From NCBI RefSeq assembly GCF_019649055.1, contig NW_026570285.1, positions 682,001-746,000 of the forward strand: DNA of 64,000 nt, given 5' to 3'. The stretch is from Paramacrobiotus metropolitanus. Its lineage: Eukaryota; Tardigrada; Eutardigrada; Parachela; Macrobiotidae. The notes below the pieces were generated by a model that worked only from the letters and a program-made list of their open reading frames with translations, had not been told where the DNA came from and did not search any database. The translations under genes were made by a program, and so were the position numbers. This document shows positions 1-12,199 of this stretch, in pieces. The stretch's first letter is position 1, and the number at the start of each line of letters is the position of its first letter.

Positions 1-735
1 CGGCGACGACAGGGAGTCAACTGGCGATGGTGCGGGCGACTGGCTGGGCGACAAATCAGCCGGCGAGTGGATTTCCATCGGGGTGGCCTCCGTGGTTTCA
101 ATGTTAGTGGCAACCGCACCAGCGGCGGCAGTTATGTCCGCTAGTGGAGAAATAACAGCACTGGAGTTTGGCAGGTTGTATGGTGAGACCGAGGGCGGTT
201 GGCTCGGCGACAAGTCAGCCGGTGATTCAATTTCCATTGGCGTAGGCTCACTGATGTCAGCGCTAGCAGCAACCGCACCTGGGGTGGCATTTATATCCGA
301 CAATTGAGAAATAACACTGCTGGTGCTGGAGAGATTATCTGGCGAAACACAGGGCGGCTGGCTGGGCGACAAGTCAGCAGGTGATTCAATTTCCATTTCC
401 ACGCTGTCAGTGCTCATGGCAACCGCCCCGGGCGCCGCATTTAAATCCGTCGGCTGAGAAATAACAGCGCTGGTACTAGGCAGGCTATCTGACGAAATAC
501 AGGGCGGTTGGCTAGGCGACAAGTCAGCCGACGAAGAGATTTCCATTTCTGCGCTGTCAGCGCTCGCGGCAACCGCCCCGGGCGCTGTATTTTCTTCCGT
601 TGGTGGAGGCAGCTTTTCTGACGACAACGCGGGCGGTTGGCCGTGCGACACATTATCCACCGACTGAATTTCCATTCCCCCCGTCTCTGCGCTGACGGCA
701 ACCGCCCCAGCCGCTGCAGTCTGTCGCCACGCAGC
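1..735 (-). repeat. In-frame coding tandem repeats (about 43-53 codons each)
   Basis: Five diverged copies of a unit are marked by the block starting near 46, 205, 364, 514 and 643. The spacings are 159, 159, 150 and 129 bases, all multiples of three. The minus strand is open in one frame across them. Each unit carries a GAVA-type alanine-rich stretch, a MEI(E/H/Q/S)S segment, a DLSPSQ-type Ser/Pro segment and an AVIS-type end. Confidence 0.7.
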
Positions 736-1277
736 AAACAACCCCGCCGCGCCTGCTCGCGAATCGCGCCATGCAGCGACGCGGCAATCAGCTGCCGCAT
801 ACGCTCCGGTGTAGTGAACACATACGGCGTGTGTTCCGCCGAGCGGGGACGCACCGGCTCCCGGGCGGGGGGCGGGGCGATCGGCGGTGCCTCCACCACT
901 TCCTCCTCTTCCAACTCCATCTCCTCGTCCTCCTCGGGGGAAACGGGGATATTTTCCGAGGGGGAGGGGGTGGCGGGGACGACGACCGCCTCGGGGGTGG
1001 GGGAACGCTCGGGGCTGCTGCTGTCCAAGGGGGCATGGCAGGGGGTGGCGGGGGCCAGGGGGCGCTGCTGCAGAATGCGCAGGAGCAGCTGCTCGGTCTC
1101 CGCGGGGAATACTTCGATGCGCGGCTGGCAGACTAACACGGAGGTGGGCCGGATGAAGTCGGCGGGCAGGCGGATGGGGAGACGGCGGTCCACGCCCCCC
1201 GGGGGGTGCGGGGGGCTGGAAGTGTCGGTCGATTGGGGCACCTCCATTTTTCCGTAGGTTTCCACACTAATCAGCAC
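1..1277 (-). CDS. Repeat-rich Ser/Pro/Ala protein, 5' part, frame-broken, partial
   Basis: I do not recognise this protein. From the ATG at 1277 (a second in-frame Met lies about ten codons in) the reading frame gives a proline-rich N-terminus, an acidic run of glutamates near residue 120, and a likely amphipathic helix (TTPERMRQLIAASLHGAIRE) near residue 155. Beyond about position 745 the conserved frame is a different one: it encodes imperfect repeats with cores such as ADLSPSQPP and MEIESPADLS and stays open to the window edge. A single missing base in the C run at 742-745 (G on the coding strand) would join the two. The frame-1 continuation to 441 is therefore probably an artefact. Repeat spacing is always a multiple of three, which supports translation. 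The 3' end lies outside the window. Function unknown. Confidence 0.55.
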
Positions 1278-2902
1278 GGCTCATTTTTCCGTTCAAGTTT
1301 TCAACGAATTTTAACTGCAGTTAGCTAAAATTATGGCCAAACAGTCCGCAGTGAAGGTTTACGAGGAAATAATTCAGGAAAGGCGTTCGAATGCTGCCGT
1401 GAAATCGGAATAGAGCAATCCAGACTGATGAAAGCAAGGAACTGAGAAAGAGCAATGAACTGCAGACATCAACAAACTGAATTTCTCCCTAGTTGTGTAA
1501 CAACTTGTGTTGGCGTTGAATGTGGGCTGGCAACGGAGTAGCGTGTTGTCAGTGGTTCTGCTCAACTTTTGATGACATGGTAATCATTCTAGGCCAAAGT
1601 TCAATCGAAAACGAAAAAACAATCGCAGAAGAACAGGAGCTGCTGCGATTCGAGATCTGATCGCGTCCAAATTCCAATCGAAACCCAAACGACCGAGTGA
1701 CCGAGTCATCGTCAGCTGCCAACTGCCAAGCCTGCCATCATCGGCTCGCCATACTTTCCCACACTAGCTGGTTGCTCCGTCCGGCTCGCCACAGGCATAA
1801 AGAAGACGACTGTGTAGCACTGTACTCGTACACAGTGTGAGTGACGCTGTTGCGTCCGAATTAAAATTGTTAAGGTTTTGCATTTTCCGCTGGTCTAATG
1901 TTTTTCCTTCTTTTAAAATATTCAAATCCCAAACCAAACCCAATCCCAAACCTGCTAGAACAGTGGATGGGTGTAGGAAGTACTAGGAACATTCTTCGTG
2001 GCCACGTGTATTTACATGCAAAATTCGAAGGACATATCGGTCCATAATGAGACTTTTGGTACACCGAATGCATTTAAACTTTTTGGAATTTTCTCTAAGA
2101 GCCATAACTCCCGAACCGGATGTTGCGCGCACAAACGGTTTTCACGCCAGTGTATACAAATCATTTGGCTACAGAATGTCATAAAACAAGAGAAAGAAGG
2201 GTTTGGTCGAGGGCGCGAAAGTGAAAGATTTCGTGCTTGTGTACGACTTTGGTACCATGTACCGGGCCACAATTCCCTTAATAACACTAGCGATTTTGGA
2301 TGTTTTTTCAACGTTTAAAATTTAATAATTTTATGTAGTATAAATCTGCGCCGGCTTTTTTTGTGTACTGGCTGATCAGCGAAATAAAAATTTGTTTGGT
2401 GTTTTGGCTGTTCATTATTTTTACTTAGGTATTACAGTTTGAAATTGGTTATAATTATCTGGGCATAGCAATTTCCTTAATTACAGTAATTGCTGTATAG
2501 AAAACTGGTTAAATCGGTAAAATTGTGACAATTTATTTGAATATTGAGTTCTGCTGGTACTTTGTGATTATAGATAGTTGGCAAAAACTGGCAAAGTACG
2601 TCTTCGATATAATAGTAACGTATAAGGGCCGTAAAGGCATATTTTCTTTGCTTAGGAGACAATTTGTTGGACGCCTTGCAGTGCAGCGATACTTAGCATC
2701 TGTTCCCTTTTATTTTTTTTTTTTTGAATTCCTCGCACCATAGAACTCTTCTCGGCATTACTGTTGCCAGAAAAATTAGGAATAAATTACTAGAAAAATG
2801 TTAGTGAGTTGTATGGAAAATCAGCCGACGACGCATAGTATGACGCAAATCGACGGTGGATCAGCGGGAATGTTAGAAAAAAGGGAAAGGATGTCTCCGC
2901 CT
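1278..2902. other. Intergenic, between two minus-strand genes
   Basis: No coding exon is supported here. It holds one copy of a dispersed repeat (2035-2280) and AT-rich sequence. A minus-strand AATAAA near 2710, about 190 bases beyond the WAP-gene stop codon, could be that gene's polyadenylation signal. Confidence 0.4.
2035..2280 (+). repeat. Dispersed repeat family, copy A
   Basis: About 245 bp shared with copies at 6832-7074, 11502-11738 (inverted) and 11944-12199. The best conserved parts are ATGCATTTAAACTTTT, a block containing TTGCGCGC and CAAACGGTTTTC, then GTATACAAATCAT, and near the end ACCATGTACCGG. No terminal inverted repeats or open frame are shared, so the class is unknown. Confidence 0.7.
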
Positions 2903-4856
2903 TCATGAGGCGGCTTGCGGTGTCCCGAGCGGCATGACGCACTCCGTGATACAACCGTCCTCGCAGCACTTGAGGTTGTCCGAGCAGAAACTGTCCCCGC
3001 CACACCTCTGCACGCAACTAGATCCTGAGTCGTGCTGCGGCTTGCTGGGCGGACAACTGCCGGCCTTCGGTTTGGGCGGGGCCACGTCGACGGGGTCGCG
3101 ACAGATCTTGCAGCCGCAGAAGCCGGTGCAGCACAACTGCGACGGTTTACACGGGTTGTTGACGGCGTCGCAGGCGAGCGGACAGTTGACGATGCTGCCC
3201 ACGGCGCACGAGACAAAATCCGGACAGAAGCCGCTGCTGGCGCTACCGTTGACGCTGGGCGCCGTTGTCGGCGGGGGGTTGCCGGCGGGATCCCAGCTGT
3301 TGACCAGCTGGACGCCGGCTACTATGAAATAATTAGATATTAATGTATTAATTGATTACGTATATATATTTATATACATAACAAGTTATATATATAATCT
3401 TATACTTGTATATAACATATATCTACATACAAGTACCTTATCTAACGAGTGAAAGGTCAACTGTCGATATATGCTGTATACTGTCGACATATACTGTATA
3501 TTAACTGATTATGTATGTATATTCACATATATAATAACGAGGGAGATACCCGAACACGTCCGCGTCAGATCAGTATACACTTGGTACCATTAGAATCCTT
3601 AGAATTTCAGCTATTTTCTTTGATAATCAAAATACCCCCAGATAAAGAACTCGAGTTTAGGGATCCCTGAGAAGCCAGCACAGATATGATGGCTGATTTC
3701 CATCGAAACGTCAGCAGACGCCATACAGAGCTATACGACGCGCCTGTACGGATGCGAGATTGCGCAACCGTCTTTCAGCGAGAAGTTAAATAGCGCTTTA
3801 TCGATAGCTATCGCAGTTTTTTAACTCATTAAGCGCAGCAGCATCGACTAGCTGCATAGAGATCAATGCAACCGCGGATGCTGTGCGCGCGATAGGGCAA
3901 AATAGGTGAGACAGCCGTCAACAAAACCAATACAGAATCAACAGATTGCAGTCAGACTGTGCGTAACGCATGGCGTATCTAGGCTGGACAATGCGTATGG
4001 CGCCTGCTGACGTTTCGATGGAAGTCAGCCATCATATCTATGCTGGCTTCTCAGAGATCCCTAAACTCGAGTTCTTTATTTGGGGGTGTTTTGATTCTCG
4101 AAGAAAATAGCTGAAATTCTAAGGATTCTGATGGTACCAAGTGTATGCTGATCTGACGCGGACGTGTTCGGGTATCTCCCTCGTAAGTTATATATATATA
4201 TAATCTTATATTTGTATATAACATATATAAGGGGAAAAATGTGTCTAGCCGAACCAATCCCTTGTACTTCTGATGTAAGCCAGCTGGTGGTTTACGTTGT
4301 GGCTGCACAGCGTTTTATGTACAGCGCCGCTATTAAGGCTGTGCGGCATTGACGGTACATGTGGTATTAGCCGCACCAGGCAGGTCCGGGCTATAACACA
4401 GTTTTAGCCTGTTTACCTGCAGTTGTACGAGTGCTGCTTACCTGTTATCAGTACCTGCAATCTTAATGGCAGCGCTTTACATAAAACACTGTCAAGCCAC
4501 AACGTAAACCACCAGCTGGCTTACATCAGAAGTACAAGGGATTGGTTCGGCTAGACACATTTTTCCCCCTATATCTATATACAAGTACCTTATCTAACGA
4601 GGGAAAGGTCAACTGTCGATATATGCTGTATACTGTCGACGTATACTGTATATTAACTGATTACGTATATATAGTCACATATATAATAAGTTATATATAT
4701 AATCTTATACTTGTATATAACATATATCTATATTTATAGAAGTACCTTATATAATTAAGGAGTGAAAGGTCAAATGTCGACATATACTGTATGTAGTCAT
4801 ATATTTATATACGCACCGAGAATGACGACAATCAGCCACGACGTTCGCAGCAACAT
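2903..4856 (-). CDS. Secreted cysteine-rich WAP-type protein, two exons
   Basis: Exon 1 is 4856-4817 and exon 2 is 3321-2903, giving 152 aa. Exon 1 encodes the start of a signal peptide (MLLRTSWLIVVIL) and ends at a GTGCGT donor in phase 1. Exon 2 follows a CATAG acceptor and restores the frame. The mature part has two cysteine-rich modules. The second, after KAGSCPP, has eight cysteines including an adjacent KCC pair, the arrangement of a WAP four-disulfide core. The first, around residues 40-80, also has a CC pair but is less canonical. WAP proteins are usually extracellular protease inhibitors or antimicrobial factors; which applies here cannot be read. The 1.5-kb intron is filled with repeats and two MITEs. 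The two-exon model rests on splice and phase logic only. Confidence 0.75.
3538..4183. mobile_element. MITE with about 190-bp terminal inverted repeats, TAA target duplication
   Basis: A 646-bp palindromic element. The left arm (3538-3728) and right arm (3993-4183) both start CGAGGGAGATACCCGAACAC when read inward and differ at only a few positions. It is flanked by TAA on both sides (3535-3537 and 4184-4186), where the uninterrupted tandem-repeat unit has a single TAA. A 3-bp TAA duplication is typical of PIF/Harbinger elements, so a Harbinger-type MITE is inferred. It has no transposase frame. Confidence 0.8.
4230..4570. mobile_element. Second MITE with about 108-bp terminal inverted repeats
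   Basis: A 341-bp element. The arms 4230-4337 and 4463-4570 both read inward as AGGGGAAAAATGTGTCTAGC (one G more in the right arm) and continue to match through CTGATGTAAGCCAGCTGG. It interrupts a copy of the AT-rich repeat at an ATAT-rich site. The flanks are too simple to define the target duplication, but TA or ATAT fits. No coding capacity. Confidence 0.75.
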
Positions 4857-6509
4857 GCTGTCCTTTCACTAAAGATAAAAATTATAATTATATCGTCCGG
4901 AAAAGTCCAGTTATCAGCTGAGATAGACGTCGGCGTCCGTGCTGCGATGGGCGGAAATCAAGAGAATCCTTTCCGAAATCGCTCCCCAAAACTAATATCA
5001 CTGTATATTTCTTACACTTAATTTTCGCTGGATTATTATTGCAAAAGGCAAATGACGAGGATCGCTGATTCGACACACAGAACACGCGCTACAGGCCTTG
5101 AGCTGGCGATATACAGCTCTAAGTGACCGGAAATGGAGATGGTGCTGGTAGCGAGGCAATTGTGTAAGCGGCACATGTACAGTGCGTTCTTGTTGATGGA
5201 ACTGCGGTATTTACATAATTAGCGTGATAATTAATGACTGATCGGACTCTTGTTAGCGCAATATATACAAGTAAATGAAGTAATCGCCAATTACGTTAGC
5301 TCTACTGCACCCGCTGGAAAATAATAATTATGCCAAGCGATATTTAATTAAGCGCTTCTCGGAAGTAGGCACTGTTGTCTGAAAAGTGAAATGACACAGC
5401 ACAGCACACCTGTCACGTTATATAAAATTGTACATAAAAACTAATAAATTACATGCACTCCATACAATTAATACATTTAAAAAATTCCGGTATTATTTTC
5501 TGCTAAATTGTTAATTGAATTATCACTGAAAAGCAGTATACATATATATCTTTTCTATATGGACCATAATATGGTGAAGCTAAATGTAGATGAACTTTAT
5601 TACAGTACAGTATATGAATTAATTGAAATAACATGTGTACAGTGCACATTATAAGTGCAATGCCGGTAATTGTTGCAATAAATAGATTACCGTAATTACG
5701 CTATGAAATATGCTGCAGAATCATTGTATCATCATAAGCAGTACAGCTAAACGAACTCGCGCAGCTTCTTGACCTTCGCTAATTACACATAAGCTGTGAA
5801 ATTCATTTCTATCGAATAACCGCCATAATCGCATCGTAACTCTACTCCTCCCAGCTATTCTTTTCAAGCAATACAACGGCATACTCGCGATGGGGATATA
5901 AACTTACGCTAAAAATAAAGTGACAGTGAAACAACGAAATTTTTTATTAACGACCGACCTCGGCTATGGTATGAGACTATGAGTAAAGTCTACAGTACAT
6001 ACAGTATATGCAACTTGTGAATAACCGTGATGCTTTATGCGATATTAATTTTTTTATCAATTCCTCCACGTGTTCATTTTATGGAAATTATCTCCTACTG
6101 GGAGATTCAGTGTGCGATACTTTTGATAGTTTTTTAAAATCCAGCGTCTTTCAAAGCTTCCTACCTGTAGTTGTAATTTGTAAATACTTGGAAAAATGTT
6201 GTTAACTTGATGATTTTATTATCAGGTGTATTTATTGTAATTTTCTATTATTATTTAAATAATTTATTCTTAAACAACGTTTATACAACTCAAAACGAGA
6301 ATACATTTAATAGCAAGAATAAATGGCAAGAAACCAAAAGCGGCAACTACTTCTGTGTCCCATCAAGCAGCTCCCACTGCACAGTTATGTTTAATACACC
6401 GTAAACGAGTGGAGCATTGATTTAATTGCTGCAAAGAGGCGAACAAATCACAGACGCGGAGCTGGCGTAGTGCCACTGACCAGCCGACCAGCGCTAGGCG
6501 GTGCGGACG
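4857..6509. other. Intergenic; likely upstream region of the WAP gene
   Basis: AT-rich sequence with only short random frames. It should contain the promoter of the minus-strand WAP gene near its 4857 end and the 3' flank of the transporter near 6500. I see no RNA gene or clear repeat. Confidence 0.4.
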
Positions 6510-9500
6510 TTATGGGGGTGGAGGAGGGGGGGGCGCGGGGTTCTCCACCTGCTCGATGGTGTCGGGCATGGGACGGTGCAGCGTTTCCGGCTGCGTGGTG
6601 ACCAGGCCGGCGGAGAGCAGACAACAGCCGCCGAACACCAGGAACGGCACCGCTTCGTGCACCAACTGACCCTGCCCACCACAACCAACTTTATCTTGTA
6701 CCAATTAAACCACCAATCAAACCAACAAGGAAAACGGCAAATAAAATATTAGAAAAATTTTCCCATATATACACAAATCAGTTTAGTATCCGACTTTAAG
6801 GTCACGCGTCTTTTACAGCAAAGTTTCAAGAAGATCGGGTAATAACCAAACATTTGGTACACAACAATGCATTTAAACTTTTCGCCCATTTAAGTTCGCC
6901 ATATCTCGGCAACCGGAAGTTGCGCGCGCAAACGGTTTTCAGAACAATGTATACAAATCATTTAGCTTTAGAACGACATAAAGTGTTACAAAAAAGTGCT
7001 TCGGAGTGCGCGAAAGCGAATGTTGCAGTGTATCTATCCCATTTTTGACACCATGTACCGGCCATTTTCCTTAAAGTAAAAATAATTAATCTAAAAAATT
7101 GTTAAATTAATTTAAAAAATTCATGGAGCATCCTAGATGGTATTTTTAATAAGGAGAATATTATGGTAACTGACCAGGAGGAGGATCTGGGGGCAGACGA
7201 CGCCGCCGGCGGTGTGGCAGCAGATGCAGACGCCGAAGGCGGTGTTGCGGATGACGGTGGGGAAGAGTTCGCTGCCGAAGAGGAAGACGACGGCGTAGCT
7301 GCCCACCAGGCAGAATCGCGCCGCCAGGATCACCACCGTGCGCACCGTCGCCACCGCGTCGCCGCCCACGAAGGACAGCAGCCCGGCGGCGGTCGACAAG
7401 ACGCCGCACAAGCCGTAGTACGCCATGAGCGGCGGCTTCCGGCCGAACCTGTATCAACGCCGTATTAATCATTACTTTTACGCAATTAATAAAGAAACAT
7501 TTTAATCCACTTACAAATTAACCAACAAATCTTTTTACAAAACTAACCAATTTTTTTTTAAAATGTTACCAAAATCTCCGCAATATTAATAAACAACTTT
7601 TTTGAACAAATAAATAAAAACAACATTAAATAAAAAATAACAAAAAATATGCAGAACATTGTTCAAGAACATTTAAACGAATGTTTTAAAAAGATGTTTA
7701 TGAAAAAAACGCGAAAGAAAATTTCCGAAAAAGAGCAGACTTATTTTTTAAAAATTAGTCGCAAAAACTACTAAAAAATCTTTTAAAAATTTAGCAATAA
7801 CTTCTTTTAGAAACTATTTCTACTGAAATAAAATTAGACAGCAGCAATTAAATTCCAGAATTGTTACCGGCGCATGACGAGCACGGCGATGGCGCAAGCC
7901 GGCAATTCGGCCACCGCCGCCAGGATGGCGTTCAGGTAGGGACTGCCGCTGAGATTGCTGATGGAGAAGGAGATCCCGTAATACACGAACAACGTCGTGA
8001 ACCTGCCGAAATAACGTGGCTTTCAATTTTACCCCGACCGGTAACGTTAATTGAAATTAATTTTTATTAATCTGAATTAAATTCTCAATTTACGGTTAAT
8101 TCTTATATTAAATTTAAAACGTAATTAATTTCAGTTAAATTTCCCAACGCACCACAGGAAGGACTGCACGATGGTGTAGAGGCGGATTTTGGGCGTGCGG
8201 AAGCAGTCGACCCAGGTGTAGTTGGACTGCACCCGGCGTTCGGCCTGCAGCGTCTCGCTGATGCGGTCCAGCACGCTCATCAGCTGCGGACTGACCGGCA
8301 GTTTATTCCACTTGAGTATGGCGCGCGCCGTGTCCTTGGCCGTCTCTGTGCGGTTGTGCACCATCAGCCAGCGCAGCGACTCCTTCATCACACTATCGAT
8401 CACACAGTTTCTTCTATTTTTATTATCATATACTTTTATTTAAATTTAGTTTATATTTTTTTAAATTGTTGTAGCTTACATTTTTTATTTTATTCGCTTT
8501 TTTTGTATTTATGTTTGTATAAAATGTATTTATGTAAATGCATATAGCAATTTAGTATTTACATGCGAATATTTGTTTAATTTATATATTTTTTTAAAAC
8601 GTTTTTCGCTTACCTATATTTTATTTTTCATTTTATATTTTTTATTTGTCTGCATTATTCGTAGAACAGTTTATATGTTTTTATAAATTGTATTTACAGT
8701 ATATGCATTTATGGGGAGAACGTACAGTGGCTTGGCCAGCGCCACGACGCTCAAAAGCGCCAGACACAGCTGGATAGTCCGCCAGTGGCCGGCCAGATAG
8801 GCGATACTGCTCAGCACAATAATCCCGAAATTGTTCAGCGATCCCTGGACGCCGCCCAGGACTTCGCGGTATCGGGGCGGGCAGTATTCCATCAGCAGCA
8901 CAAAACACACGCTCTGCAGTCCCTGTTAAATTATAATTTTATTAATTAAGACTTCTGTTTAATTTTTTTTGATATTTATTTAAAAAAAAATAATTATGTA
9001 AAAAATTTATTTAAATAGTACATTTATTCAGATTAAGTTTTATAATAAATAAATCAGATTAACATGTAAATAGTTTGTTTTTCTAAAATTATTGTGTAAA
9101 ACATATAATCAATATATAATTTATAGATTATTAAACAGACTAATGTGTAGCTGTTTCGCCGGTTTAAGGAATAAATTACTTACTTGCACGAAGAAACCCA
9201 GAAAATAGCGCATGATGAGAAACAACCAGTAGTACGGGACAAAGGTCAGCGTCACCGCCAGCGGGAGGTAGCCGATGTAGCAGGCCGTGATGCAGTTGCG
9301 CCGGCCGAAGCGGTCGGCCAGGTAGCCGAAGGCGATGCTGCCCGTCATCACGCCCACAAAGTACACCGTCGTCGCCGCGTTCACGCGCCACAACCGCCCG
9401 CAAATTAAATTCCACTAAAAAGGCCCCAAAAATTAAATTTCAATCACCAACAATTTATTTTTCACCACCTGATTTGCCAAAAAAATAAAGAGAAATATAA

Positions 9501-10653
9501 ATCAATTTAGAAATTAAAAAATAAATTTTAATGCGATTAAATATATTATTAATAAAAATTAAATAATAAAAAATTTGTTGATGCAAGTACTGTATATTCA
9601 ACGATTTAAATATTTTACATCAATTTAAAATTAGATTTGTTAAATTAAATTCGAGCATTTCTAAATTAAATTTAATTTACGTTTCCAGTTTAACGGATGA
9701 GCCGTACATCGCTAACTAGCGTCGTGATCTTGGGCGACAGGTCGAAATGATGCCGCATGGTGCGGTCGCAGTGCTGCACCTCCGCGGGCGGCAGCGCGTT
9801 GAACGCCGCACAGCCCGCCGGATCGTCGGCCGTCTGGTTGATGTGCATCCAGCGCGAGGCGTTGACGAAGAGGACGCTGGCGTTGTCGGGGAGGGAGTAG
9901 AGGGCCGGGGCGTCCGGTGTGCAGAGGGAGTGCGAGGGCTCCATGGCGTAGAAGATGGTGCACAGGTCGTTGAAGACCACGATGAACTATTATGTACAGA
10001 CAACCGGCGCGGTTAATATTGCCAACACATTTCGACGGCTTCCAGAAGCATCGCTCTCAACACACACGAGCAATTTCCTTCAAAATAACCTGTATTTGTG
10101 TGGAAACCATTTTTCTGTCTGACATAAATTACATTTTACGAAAACCTCCAAGCTGAACATTTTAAATGAAAGAAATTCAGCAACTTCCGGTAGTTGACGC
10201 AAATGCCACCGCCCGGTGCGGCAGCGTAATGTCTAGTTTATCATAATATTTTATTTGGAGAATTCCCCTTCTTTTCCTTTTTGATTTTCGTCACAGAAAA
10301 TGAACATGCTCTGCATGATTTGTATTATAAAAACTATGAACAGATTGCAAGAAGCCATAATAAACTGGAAAGCGTGGTTTGGAAGCCGACGGATGCAAAA
10401 GCAACGAAAAAATGCCGCGTTAATCGAGCGTGATACATTTTATTGAGTATGTTATCTGTCCGTATCGGCTTACCATGCACGAATTAAGCGCCGCAAACAG
10501 CAGCGCCTGATAGCGGCCCGGCAGGCGGTGGGCCGGCGTCTGCAGATTGGTCAGCAAAAAGTCCATGGTCATCTCCGAGTCGTGGACGATGCTGCGGCGG
10601 CCGTCGCTGGTCCGCGCCAGCTCCATCAGCGACTGCCGACGCTCCTCCGCCAT
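6510..10653 (-). CDS. SLC22-like organic ion transporter (MFS), eight exons
   Basis: Exons 10653-10474, 9986-9708, 9414-9184, 8922-8726, 8392-8153, 8002-7868, 7448-7175 and 6671-6510 join in frame to 565 aa, close to the usual SLC22 length. The first membrane helix spans the exon 1/2 junction. It is followed by a large extracellular loop with several cysteines and three N-glycosylation sequons (two NAS, one NQT). Exon 3 has the MFS loop GYLADRFGRRN. The exon 4/5 junction gives KESLRWL, matching the family PESPRWL. Exons 6/7 give RRFGRKPP, and the end has PETLHRPMPDTIE before a short proline tail. Such proteins move organic cations, anions or zwitterions across the plasma membrane; the substrate cannot be told. 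The start is the first Met of exon 1. The junctions were chosen by phase and family alignment. Confidence 0.85.
6832..7074 (+). repeat. Dispersed repeat family, copy B
   Basis: The most diverged copy, lying in the last intron of the transporter gene (6672-7174). It keeps ATGCATTTAAACTTTT, TTGCGCGCGCAAACGGTTTTC, GTATACAAATCATTTAGC and the closing ACCATGTACCGGCCA. Confidence 0.65.
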
Positions 10654-11501
10654 TTTTACCGGTATAATACACAAAATTTCAACGGCTTCCGCGCAGATGC
10701 AAATAACAACCAGACGGCGCTGAGAAATCACTCGGGCGGAACGCGGAGATCAAAAATAGTATCAAATTACGCGAATGCGCCGGCACATTCTCGCTCGCGA
10801 TCAATGCAACGCGATCCAGTGTAATCCCCACTTTAACCGCGCACGCAATCATCCAGCAAGCAGATCAGACCCGGGATTAAGCGCAATTTGCCCGCAGATA
10901 TCCGATCGCCGCGCGCTCCAAATAGGCCGCCTTTGCGCCGTAAAAACAGCAATAAAAACCGCTGCACTTTGTACCTGCACCGGCACGTATACGCATGAAA
11001 TGCACCACTCAAAGGGTCTTTGAAAAATCAGCAAAAATCCCCAGCCGGCGGCCGCTTGCACTGGCATGATACCGCACAACGACCGCTCCTTTCTGCAATC
11101 GTCTGCGGCAGCTGCAAAGCAGACGCTTCCGCGATGCGCTGGTTTCCAAAATATATTCCGCGTTTTGCTGCGCAGCAACGCGTTCGTTGTGGAACGTACG
11201 TTGGTTGGTTTAGCTAAATGTACGATGTATCGATCGGGAGCAGCTGCACAGCCTGCATAACGTCAGTGAGCGGAAGTTGTGTACAGCTGGCGTTGTGTTA
11301 CATCACCGGCATCAATCAAGACCGGATGAAGCTGCGTGAATGCAGAATGTCGCAGCGCTGAGCGGCACCAATTAATCACAATATTTTCTATGTATTAGGC
11401 TTTATACAGCAAACTTCCTGCTGCGCCGTATAATGCCCAGTGCGCTCGTCAACGAGTCAGCTGCAATTCGCACGCCGGTAATCACGCTTCTTTCCGGTTC
11501 G

Positions 11502-11738
11502 GGCTTACACCGGTACATGCTATTAAATTTGCGTACCGGTAGGAAACCTTTCACTTTTGCGCACTCCAAAACACTTTTCTGCTTTGTTTGATGACATTCT
11601 GTAGCCAGAAGATTTGTATACACTGGCGTGAAAACCGTTTGTGCGCGCAACATCCGCTTCGGGAGTTATGGCTGTTAGAAAATTTAACAACGTTTAAATG
11701 CATTCGGGCGCACCAAAAGTCTCATTATGGACCGATCT
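11502..11738 (-). repeat. Dispersed repeat family, copy C (inverted)
   Basis: Reverse orientation relative to copies A, B and D. It runs on the minus strand from GATCGGTCCATAATGAGACT through TTGCGCGCACAAACGG to AGCATGTACCGG. Confidence 0.65.
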
Positions 11739-11943
11739 TCTTTAAATTCCGCAGGTAAACGCACACATATATATATAGAAAAACATGAAGATTGTTTTTA
11801 CACGAAACCACGGTTCCGGCATTTTTTTCGCATTTTAAAATAAATTTCAAACATTTTAAAAACTATTTCGAAAATTTATTAAAAATCCTGCAAATCTGGT
11901 TCGGTATAAAAACGATCTTCAGACTAAATTCGTTCTACAGTAT

Positions 11944-12199
11944 GAGATCGGTTCATAACGAGGCTTTTGATACACTTCGATGCATTTAAACTTTTTGGAA
12001 TTTTCTAACAGTCACACTCTTTTCTAACGCTCCCGAACCGGATGTTGCGCGCACAAACGGTTAGCACGCCAATGTATACAAATCATCTGGCTACAGAATG
12101 TCGTAAAACGAAAAAAAATGTGTTTGGGAGTGCGCGAAAGTGAAAGTTTTGGTGTATGTACACGAATTTGGCACCATGTACCGGGCCACTTCCCTTAAA
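11944..12199 (+). repeat. Dispersed repeat family, copy D
   Basis: Runs from AGATCGGTTCATAACGAGGC through ATGCATTTAAAC, TTGCGCGCACAAACGG and ACCATGTACCGGGCCACTTC. With copy C, 205 bp away and inverted, it forms an imperfect inverted-repeat pair. Confidence 0.7.

Larger units (their letters stand above)
3380..4810. repeat. AT-rich tandem repeat, about three units, split by MITEs
   Basis: A unit of roughly 190 bp (TATATAATCTTATAC..., AAGTACCTTATCTAACGAG, GAAAGGTCAA, GTCGA, CATATATAATAA) occurs at 3388-3537, again as 4184-4229 plus 4571-4695, and as a diverged third copy at 4696-4800. Comparing units shows exactly where the two inserted elements sit. It lies inside the WAP-gene intron. Confidence 0.7.

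Noticed and set aside
637-1257. 206-codon plus-strand frame
   Set aside because: It lies antisense to the repeat-protein gene and is Ser/Arg/Gly-rich in the way expected from the complement of its coding sequence.
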